In this document: positions 5,993 to 11,285 of the stretch, piece by piece
How the letters are laid out: every line of letters starts with the position of its first letter
How positions within the stretch are numbered: position 1 is the stretch's first letter
Assembly (NCBI GenBank): GCA_903821255.1
Contig: CAIJKT010000032.1
Coordinates: forward strand, 1 to 11,285
DNA length: 11,285 nucleotides
Origin: an uncultured Lentisphaeria bacterium
GTDB taxonomy: Bacteria > Verrucomicrobiota > Lentisphaeria > Victivallales > Victivallaceae
Reading direction: 5' to 3'
Notes under the pieces: model-generated
The model's database searches: none
The model's input: only the letters and a program-made list of their open reading frames with translations
What the model was told of the DNA's origin: nothing
Translations under genes and position numbers: made by a program

Positions 5993-8009
5993 TGCATCCT
6001 CCGGCTATTGCGTCTTTTATTGAATATTTCTTAATCAGACTGCTGATTTTCGACTTCGTCAACGGCTTGAACATGGCATCCCATGGATCGGCCATTTTCA
6101 GGTTCTTTCCGGCCAGCGCATTATACACATCCGGCAGATCCAGGGCATCCAGAATACCCGGAATCATGCAGGAAAGCGGCCACATGGTGACCGGCGACAG
6201 CACCATTTCCTCATAGGCGAACGGCGCGTTGAGCAGCGTTACCCGGCTTATGTCATCGGACAGCAAACCGGCGAAAGCGGCGACAATGCCACCCTGCCCT
6301 CTGCCTGCCAGGTGGATTTGCTTGACCCCGCAGCTTTTCAGCAATTTTGCCGCCGCCAGTACATCAAGTACTTTGCCGCCAAGATACGGTTTCCCGAGCA
6401 TAATGCCATGTGCCGCGTAAAAGTAGTCGTAATTATATGGAGTGAAGAAGTTTTCATCACAGACATTGCAGGTCCGCGGAGTCGTTTCTCCAATACCCCT
6501 GACATCCAGCCCGAACAGCAGCGACTCTATCTCCGGATCCAGTCCCAGACCATCCTTCAACTCCTCGTAGGCCGACAGATGCGGAATGTAAAGCACCGCA
6601 TTGTCCGCGGCCGGGATATGGTACAAATCCCTGCCGCAGCGCTGACTTAATATCGCGGTGATGCCCGGCTCTGTTTCGACGGCAAAGCGGTTGAAGAAGA
6701 TGTACGGCGGAGTTGATGCGTAAACCGCCAGCCGCAACACCCGGTGCTCCGGAACCGATTCCGGAATCTTGATGGCCAGTTTCTTCAGGACTGCGGCTTT
6801 GAGTCCGCCTTCTGACGCAATCTTCCTGCGGGACTTCCTGAGCGACGACGCTTTCTCCAAAGTGAAATTGCGCAACAACTTGTTCTCAGCCAGATTGATC
6901 ACCTGTCCTTCGGGGGCACATTGCAATTCAATGGTCTCGCAGGCGTTAATTTCGGGCTCCCTGTCGTCCTTTTTCACTCTGGCGAATTCGTTGAAAAATC
7001 TGTACATGGACTCGCGGTTGGGCAGAGTATAGCCGTGGCTGTCCGGCCCGACCGCCAGTCTTATGTTGTCCTTCGCTCCGAGCAGTGAGTAAATATGCCT
7101 GGCGTCTTCATAGGCTTCCCGGGCTCCGCGCGGATCGAAAAAGTCGTTTTTCTGACTCAAAATAATTACCGGACGGGGCGCGCGGGCAATGATCAGATCA
7201 CTCATCTCCAAACCGTATTTCAACATGTCCGGAGGTATCTGTTCGCAATCGGAGGGCAGTTCGTTCTCCAGATTACGAAGATAAGTCGTGATAAAGCAGC
7301 CCGCTGCCGCCATCGTTGGCCGGTCATCCAGCGCGTTGACGTAAGAGGTCAAGGTGCCGCCGCCGGAATTGCCGGTTACGCCAATCCGCGAAACATCCAC
7401 TTCCGGCCTGCTCAACAGGTAATCAAGTCCGCGAATTCCGTCCCAGGCGCGCCATGTTCCGATAAATTCGCCGGCCAGCCGCAACTGTTTGCCCATCATG
7501 TTGTGTTCACTGCAGCAACTGCCGGAAACTTCTTCAGCATCCCGGGTGTTAAGAAACTGATAACGTTCGCCCTGGCTGACCGGGTCAATTATAAAAACCG
7601 CATATCCCTTCAGCGCCAGTCCCTGGCAGAAACTCTGATAGGCCGGTTCGGCCTTGCCGCTCTGGGCGTGTCCGCAGAGCCCGAGCACCGCCGGAACTTT
7701 CCCTTTGATCCCGGACGGCAGATACAGGTTGCCGGTTACGGGAAAATCCGGGCGGCTGTAAAAAATCACTTTTTCAATCGTAAATCCGGCTTTCCTGACA
7801 ATGCCGGCAGTACGGGCATTGAGCGGAGTGCGATCAGGCAGCGGCCCGAATGCCGCGGCGATCTTTTTGCGGACCGACTCAATATATTGTTTAGCCTGCA
7901 AGGGGTTTTTAATCCCCGCAAGAGCTTTTTTCCGTTTCGCCGATATGCTTCGGACTTGACCAAGATAATAATCCTGCATCATGTGTCCAAACCTCGAATT
8001 AATATGCAT
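5979..8009 (-). CDS. Tandem alpha/beta hydrolase, acetylxylan-esterase-like
   Basis: A 676-residue protein with two alpha/beta-hydrolase-like halves (numbering from ATG 8009). The first (about 75-345) has a full triad: nucleophile Ser215 in GVTGNSGGG, acid Asp289 or Asp292 in QKNDFFDPRGA, and His325 in GPDSHGY. IDPVSQGERYQ (141-151) is typical of acetylxylan-esterase and dienelactone-hydrolase-like families. The second half (about 415-655) retains LDVRGIGETTP and a nucleophile-elbow sequence, LAGRGQGG, but Gly571 stands where Ser should be and no acid/His pair is obvious, so it looks inactive. No signal peptide is seen. The start at 8009 is preferred over an in-frame TTG at 8039 because GGAGG lies at 8020-8024. 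Paired with the overlapping CapA-like gene, it may deacylate a glycan; the substrate is inference. Confidence 0.82.
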   Translation of the reverse strand: MHINSRFGHMMQDYYLGQVRSISAKRKKALAGIKNPLQAKQYIESVRKKIAAAFGPLPDRTPLNARTAGIVRKAGFTIEKVIFYSRPDFPVTGNLYLPSGIKGKVPAVLGLCGHAQSGKAEPAYQSFCQGLALKGYAVFIIDPVSQGERYQFLNTRDAEEVSGSCCSEHNMMGKQLRLAGEFIGTWRAWDGIRGLDYLLSRPEVDVSRIGVTGNSGGGTLTSYVNALDDRPTMAAAGCFITTYLRNLENELPSDCEQIPPDMLKYGLEMSDLIIARAPRPVIILSQKNDFFDPRGAREAYEDARHIYSLLGAKDNIRLAVGPDSHGYTLPNRESMYRFFNEFARVKKDDREPEINACETIELQCAPEGQVINLAENKLLRNFTLEKASSLRKSRRKIASEGGLKAAVLKKLAIKIPESVPEHRVLRLAVYASTPPYIFFNRFAVETEPGITAILSQRCGRDLYHIPAADNAVLYIPHLSAYEELKDGLGLDPEIESLLFGLDVRGIGETTPRTCNVCDENFFTPYNYDYFYAAHGIMLGKPYLGGKVLDVLAAAKLLKSCGVKQIHLAGRGQGGIVAAFAGLLSDDISRVTLLNAPFAYEEMVLSPVTMWPLSCMIPGILDALDLPDVYNALAGKNLKMADPWDAMFKPLTKSKISSLIKKYSIKDAIAGGCNADL

Positions 8010-8019
8010 TTTAAAAGAT

Positions 8020-8024
8020 CCTCC
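8020..8024 (-). promoter_or_regulatory. Ribosome binding site that fixes the hydrolase start
   Basis: On the minus strand GGAGG stands ten bases before ATG 8009. The longer frame would start at TTG 8039, upstream of this site, and adds only ten residues (including SGISGGSF) that look untranslated. Confidence 0.6.
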
Positions 8025-8052
8025 GGAAATGCCTGACAATATTTATTAAAAC

Positions 8053-8071
8053 AAACAATATGTTTATTATA
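8053..8071 (-). promoter_or_regulatory. Possible promoter/operator of the hydrolase-CapA operon
   Basis: On the minus strand TATAAT (8066-8071) is a perfect -10 hexamer, about 57 bases before the hydrolase ATG, but no good -35 is found 16-18 bases upstream. Directly downstream of it lies the perfect inverted repeat AAACA-ATA-TGTTT (8053-8065), placed where a repressor could block initiation. AT-rich sequence makes both matches easier by chance. Confidence 0.3.
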
Positions 8072-8129
8072 ATGAACAAAATGAGAAAAATCATCCTGTA
8101 TTGTAAAAAAAACAGACTTTTTTACAACT

Positions 8130-8272
8130 TGGACACCACGCCCGCACATTTTGGACACTTGTTCCGTACAACGCGTCTTCGCAGCCTATGGGGCATATTG
8201 GTCATTTTGGACAGCCCATTCCGAGAACTTGGAGTGTCGTTGAGCACAGCGCATTTTATTCCCGTCTTCTGA
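8130..8272. repeat. Inverted relative of the 5' modular repeat
   Basis: Read on the minus strand, 8262-8203 contains TGTGCTCAACGACACTCCAA, TCGGAATGGGCTG and TGTCCAAAATG in the order and spacing seen at 261-305 on the plus strand. The 9-mers TATGGGGCA, TATTGGTCA and TTTTGGACA (8187-8213) are the same module as at 296-331, reversed. Further along the minus strand (about 8160-8130), AAGTGTCCAAAATGTGCGGG parallels CGTGTCCAAAGTGTGCCGG at 425-443. The similarity covers most of the block but with indels, so these are diverged family members in opposite orientation, about 8 kb apart. Confidence 0.7.
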
Positions 8273-8402
8273 TTTCCCGGTTTTATGATTTTTCATTTTC
8301 AACTTTATCTCCTTCCCCTTTTATCGCTTTCAACTCTACCGCGTTGGAACTTCTTCTGCAATTGTCCTTACATATATAGTAAAGTTGTCAACCGAAACGG
8401 AG

Positions 8403-8416
8403 ATAACTTAAGTTAT
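8403..8416. promoter_or_regulatory. Perfect 14-bp palindrome, possible regulator site
   Basis: ATAACTTAAGTTAT equals its own reverse complement. It lies about 80-90 bases upstream of the predicted -35 of the LacI-type gene. A binding site is possible but no known consensus is recognised. Confidence 0.3.
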
Positions 8417-8424
8417 TATAGAGC

Positions 8425-8439
8425 ATTTCTCAGAGAAAT
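8425..8439. promoter_or_regulatory. Perfect 15-bp inverted repeat, possible regulator site
   Basis: ATTTCTC and GAGAAAT flank a single A. It begins nine bases after the 14-bp palindrome, 22 bases start to start (two helical turns), so both would face the same side of the helix. Confidence 0.3.
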
Positions 8440-8495
8440 TATTTATGCAGAATTCAATATTATTTGCAAAGATTTGTTTTTTTAAAGTTTGGCTA

Positions 8496-8524
8496 TTGCT
8501 TTTTTTTAAAGGTTGAATTATAAT
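8496..8524 (+). promoter_or_regulatory. Predicted sigma70-type promoter of the LacI-type regulator
   Basis: TTGCTT (8496-8501) and a perfect TATAAT (8519-8524) are separated by 17 bases. The predicted start of transcription is near 8531, inside the first operator-like palindrome, leaving a leader of about 80 bases before ATG 8610. Confidence 0.65.
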
Positions 8525-8526
8525 AG

Positions 8527-8544
8527 TGATTAGACGTTAAATCA
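8527..8544. promoter_or_regulatory. Operator-like palindrome 1 (LacI type)
   Basis: The 18-base site has the form TGATT-NN-ACGT-NN-AATCA, an even palindrome around a central CpG, which is the architecture of LacI-family operators. It covers the predicted transcription start. A near copy lies 44 bases downstream; 22 bases around the two sites match at 20 positions. Confidence 0.65.
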
Positions 8545-8570
8545 AAAATCCGGGTTGAGCATAAAAGCAA

Positions 8571-8588
8571 TGATTGGACGTTGAATCA
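8571..8588. promoter_or_regulatory. Operator-like palindrome 2 (LacI type)
   Basis: TGATT-GG-ACGT-TG-AATCA repeats operator 1 with changes only at two non-palindromic positions (A to G twice). It sits in the leader about 20 bases before the regulator's start codon. The 44-base spacing is close to four helical turns, allowing both dimers to bind the same face. Confidence 0.65.
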
Positions 8589-8609
8589 AAAAAAGAATAG
8601 GTTTTCTAT

Positions 8610-9647
8610 ATGGTGGCAACGATAAAAGATATAGCAAAGGCTGCAAAGGTTTCGAATCCGGCGGTTTCCGCGGTATTGAACAACAAGACTAATTGCCGGG
8701 TCTCTCCCGCGACGCGGGAAAGGATTTTACGCTTTGCCAGGGAAATGGATTACAAGCCCAATTTCAACGGCTTGCTGTTGCGCGGGGAAAGAACCAAAAC
8801 AGTGGCGCTGCTAATCAGTTCGGCATGGCAGAAATCGGAAGAGTTCATGAAAGATATGATCATCTCTCTGATGTCACAATTTGATCAACAGGGTTATGCC
8901 TGCTATCTTGCCGACATTACCGGCGACGCCGACACCAACTATTCAAAAGTTCTGGAGTTGATTTCACGCGGAGTTCATCATTTCATATTCATGGGACACC
9001 CGGTCGGCCGGGACCAGATCCGAGAGTTGATTGAAAGCAGGAATAAAAGTTATATTGTTTACGCCAATCCAGGATTCCTCAACAGACATGTCGAGAGTGA
9101 TTCCGCTTCGGGTGCGGCGTCAATCATCAGATTTTTCCTGTCCAGGGGTAAAGATAATTTCCGTTTGATAATCCACCCTCACCGCAGCGATCGTCCGGAG
9201 ATGAACAACCGCATTTGCGGGCTGATGTCGGTTTTTCCGGATATTGACGTGGAAACCCTGGAACAGCGCTATGTAATTCAAATGGACGAGAGAGTATACA
9301 TCGCGGCCCCCAAACTGATGGACTATTTTGTAAAAATAGGCTATGAGACTACTGCCATGCTCCTTGATGACAACCCCGGGATTCAAGCCATTCTTTATCT
9401 GTCAGATTTTCTTGCTATCGGCGGAGCAAAATTATTGCTTGAAAGGGGCATTGTTATTGGCAGAGATATATTGCTGGCCGGATTTAATGAAACCGCCGCA
9501 GTCAGAAACTACCCGTACCCGATTTCATCCGTGGAACACGACATAGAAAAAACTATCGAGGTCATCATCAGAGAATCGCTGGAGGGCAATGCCCCTTTAG
9601 ATATCCTGATACCCCCAATAGTCCATATCAGAGAATATATACAATAG
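8610..9647 (+). CDS. LacI-family transcriptional regulator
   Basis: The 345-residue protein begins with a LacI-type helix-turn-helix: TIKDIAKAAKVSNPAVSAVLN (residues 4-24), then RVSPATRERILRFAREMDYKPN and the hinge region GLLLRGERTKTVALL. The rest (about 65-345) is a periplasmic-binding-protein-like effector domain, with FIFMGHP, the usual late motif AILYLSDFLAIGGAKLLLERGI, and LLAGFNETAAV. Such proteins are normally dimers that release or bind operators on meeting a sugar. The specificity residues after VS are N16-P17, so the operator should differ from lac. Two matching palindromes in its own promoter and leader indicate autoregulation. The pseudopilin gene starts 53 bases downstream and a secreted glycan protein follows, so it probably controls them too. 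The Shine-Dalgarno is poor (AATAGG), suggesting low translation. The effector is unknown. Confidence 0.93.
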   Translation: MVATIKDIAKAAKVSNPAVSAVLNNKTNCRVSPATRERILRFAREMDYKPNFNGLLLRGERTKTVALLISSAWQKSEEFMKDMIISLMSQFDQQGYACYLADITGDADTNYSKVLELISRGVHHFIFMGHPVGRDQIRELIESRNKSYIVYANPGFLNRHVESDSASGAASIIRFFLSRGKDNFRLIIHPHRSDRPEMNNRICGLMSVFPDIDVETLEQRYVIQMDERVYIAAPKLMDYFVKIGYETTAMLLDDNPGIQAILYLSDFLAIGGAKLLLERGIVIGRDILLAGFNETAAVRNYPYPISSVEHDIEKTIEVIIRESLEGNAPLDILIPPIVHIREYIQ

Positions 9648-9700
9648 CAACAAGGCAATGATTTCACAATAACAACAACCAGACAGAAGGAGATAAAAGA

Positions 9701-10522
9701 ATGAAAAAACAACAATCCGCAAAAGGAAAAAAAGAAATGAAAAAGGAATTCTTCACACTCATTGAACTTCTCGTGGTGATAGCCATTATCGCCATCCTCG
9801 CATCAATGCTGCTCCCCGCATTGAACAAAGCCCGGGAAACAGCGCGCGCCGGCAAATGTCAGGGCAATCTGAAACAGATTGGAGCAGCAGCAACGCTGTA
9901 TGGCAATGACTTTCAAGATTACTCCACTTCCCCTTATTACAAGAGTCCCTATTGTTTTCTGGCCGGATACACTCTCGATACGAATAGTACGCTGACCCCC
10001 GGACTTAGCGGCTATCTCGGGATGGGGAAAACCTCAAAACAGATAAATACAGTATTGAATGCCGGCAAGTCAATTTATGCATGTCCGAGCCATCGGCCGC
10101 GCGGCCTGAACCCGCCGAATGATTACGGAATCACCGGGTACTGGGGATTGTCCTACGGGATGAGCGATACCTTCAGTGATTATAATACTGTCTCAACATT
10201 AGCCGATCCGTCGCTGCTGGTTAAAGCTTCGCTGGTAAAACGTCCGTCCATGCTGATTTATTTTATCGAAAGCGATGGCGGACAGAGAGTATATAATTCA
10301 GATGCAATTACCCCGAGTACGCAGGTTTACGGATGGCCGGGCGCGTGGGAACTGAATGATCACGGGTATTATATTGAAAAAACATGGCATAATCAATTCC
10401 CGAATCAACTCCAGTTTGACGGCCATGTGTCTAAAAACAAATGGGGAGTGCTGGCCGGCAAGGGAGACGCGAATGGCGCGACTTACTGGAAACTCGGCGG
10501 CAATGCCGCCGCTACCCGCTGA
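9701..10522 (+). CDS. Pseudopilin-like protein with H-X9-DG domain
   Basis: The 273 residues open with a type IV prepilin/type II secretion pseudopilin signal: charged [17 protein letters not shown], then [20 protein letters not shown] (18-37) with the conserved Glu at mature position 5 (E22). The residue before the expected cleavage is Phe17, not the usual Gly. A helix with [10 protein letters not shown] follows, then a globular domain ending in a His (230), nine residues, then Asp-Gly (240-241): the H-X9-DG motif of the DUF1559-type pseudopilins abundant in Planctomycetes and Lentisphaerae. Its job is unproven; surface attachment or secretion linked to polysaccharide use is the usual guess. 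The start at 9701 has AAGGAG (9687-9692) eight bases before it; an internal ATG at 9737 would give a shorter leader but lacks such a site. It lies between a LacI regulator and a secreted glycan protein. Confidence 0.88.
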   Translation: MKKQQSAKGKKEMKKEFFTLIELLVVIAIIAILASMLLPALNKARETARAGKCQGNLKQIGAAATLYGNDFQDYSTSPYYKSPYCFLAGYTLDTNSTLTPGLSGYLGMGKTSKQINTVLNAGKSIYACPSHRPRGLNPPNDYGITGYWGLSYGMSDTFSDYNTVSTLADPSLLVKASLVKRPSMLIYFIESDGGQRVYNSDAITPSTQVYGWPGAWELNDHGYYIEKTWHNQFPNQLQFDGHVSKNKWGVLAGKGDANGATYWKLGGNAAATR

Positions 10523-10595
10523 ATTAATGTTCAAAAAGTATTAACAGATATAACGTGCGTAATTCAGATATTGGCCAAATAAAGGAGCTCAATCG

Positions 10596-11231
10596 ATGTT
10601 GAAATTCAAGGAATCATATTTTGCTGAAGGATGTAATCCAGGCAGAATGCTATTGGCAGTTGCCGTTTTGCTGACATGCTTCAGCCTGCCGGCGGGAGAA
10701 CTGGAGATCGCCGGCAGGACAAACGGCAGTCAATATGAAATACTGGTCAGTCCGCATCCCGCGCAATCTGCAAAAGAAGGTTCTCTGGAGCTGCAGCGGC
10801 TGATTAAAAAATCCACCGGCGTGGAACTGCCCATAACCATGACCGCCGCGACGCCCGGCAAAAAGCAGATCGTCATCGGTGCTCATCCGATGGCGGCCGC
10901 CGCCGGGGTTGATGTCGCAGGCGTGACTGCCGACGGCTTTAAGATGCGTACTGTCAGCGGCAACATTTATCTATTAGGCGATGATCTGGACAAAGGATCC
11001 TTTTATGCGCTTGGCAACAGCGAAACTTGTCATGGCGGTTCATATTTTGCGGTTAATGAATTTGCCAAACGGTATTTGAAGGCGCGCTGGTACATGCCGG
11101 GCCCGATGGGTGAAGAAGTTGCCGTTTTAGATAAACTTGCCATCCCGGATAATTTAAATGAAACAATCAATCCCCGCTTTGCCATTCGCAGCATCAGCAA
11201 TACTTTCTATTATGAAGGCACTGGCAGATAG
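10596..11231 (+). CDS. Secreted DUF4838-like protein, N-terminal part only
   Basis: After a signal peptide (hydrophobic MLLAVAVLLTCFSLPAG, residues 18-34, with cleavage likely before Glu35), the protein shows the N-terminal fold of DUF4838/alpha-glucuronidase-N-like glycan proteins: ILVSPHPAQSAKEGSLELQRLIKKSTGVELPI, KKQIVIGAHP, DGFKMRTVSGNIYLLGDD, and YFAVNEFAKRYLKARWYMPGPMGEEV. Relatives of this kind usually run to 600 residues or more, with a catalytic-type domain after this part. Here the frame closes at TAG 11229-11231 after 211 codons, just after PRFAIRSISNTFYYEG, where the next domain should begin. The other two frames close within the next 45 bases. It is therefore probably a truncated or interrupted gene. 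AAAGGAG (10581-10587) lies eight bases before the ATG. It follows the pseudopilin by 73 bases, probably in the same LacI-controlled unit. Confidence 0.65.
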   Translation: MLKFKESYFAEGCNPGRMLLAVAVLLTCFSLPAGELEIAGRTNGSQYEILVSPHPAQSAKEGSLELQRLIKKSTGVELPITMTAATPGKKQIVIGAHPMAAAAGVDVAGVTADGFKMRTVSGNIYLLGDDLDKGSFYALGNSETCHGGSYFAVNEFAKRYLKARWYMPGPMGEEVAVLDKLAIPDNLNETINPRFAIRSISNTFYYEGTGR

Positions 11232-11285
11232 AGGTAATTTCAAAAGTCTGAATTAGGGCTTTGAAAAATGCGAAAGTAAGTTCAT

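Larger units (their letters stand above)
8273..8495. other. AT-rich intergenic stretch without a gene
   Basis: The first part (about 8280-8380) is pyrimidine-rich on the plus strand and the rest is AT-rich. Short open frames here lack ribosome binding sites and recognisable motifs. Apart from two perfect palindromes listed separately I see no feature. Confidence 0.5.

Noticed and set aside
7095..8036. Long plus-strand open frame of 313 codons
   Set aside because: It lies wholly opposite the hydrolase gene, whose motifs are clear; its peptide is unlike any family and it is an antisense shadow.

Overview
The window looks like chromosome from a Gram-negative member of the PVC superphylum, most likely Lentisphaerota (Victivallis-like). 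This is inference from content, not a database match. The reasons are a complete lipopolysaccharide/outer-membrane gene set (kdsD-like, BamD-like TPR protein, LptE-like lipoprotein) alongside a LacI regulator, a pseudopilin with an H-X9-DG C-terminus and a secreted DUF4838-like glycan protein, a combination typical of that phylum.

Layout. (1) 1-104: the last codons of a phage large terminase subunit, so a prophage or remnant ends here. (2) 105-702: no credible gene. It is a composite of 9-bp modules, a long imperfect inverted repeat and a duplicated 50-bp unit, followed by a promoter. (3) 703-4727, plus strand: hisE and hisG (first two steps of histidine synthesis, actinobacterial-looking type), then kdsD (KDO precursor synthesis), a BamD-like TPR protein and lptE (outer-membrane assembly). 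(4) 4751-8009, minus strand, convergent with lptE: a two-gene overlapping operon of a tandem alpha/beta hydrolase (acetylxylan-esterase-like, second domain apparently dead) followed by a CapA-type metallophosphoesterase. (5) 8010-8609: a divergent intergenic region holding an inverted relative of the 5' repeat, two perfect palindromes, a good sigma70-type promoter and two 18-bp operator-like palindromes. (6) 8610-11231, plus strand: LacI-family regulator, pseudopilin, and a secreted DUF4838-type protein whose frame closes after 211 codons.

How they work together. The 1.9-4.7 kb genes serve envelope biogenesis: KdsD makes the KDO precursor for LPS, LptE helps insert LPS, and the BamD-like protein probably acts in outer-membrane protein assembly. 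The LacI-pilin-DUF4838 block looks like a polysaccharide-responsive module. Its regulator is probably autorepressed through paired operators, one at the predicted transcription start and one 44 bp downstream. The hydrolase/CapA pair may act on esterified glycans or capsule-like polymers, but its substrate cannot be read from sequence. The most notable unexplained structure is the modular repeat family found at both 0.13-0.6 kb and 8.13-8.27 kb in inverted arrangement.
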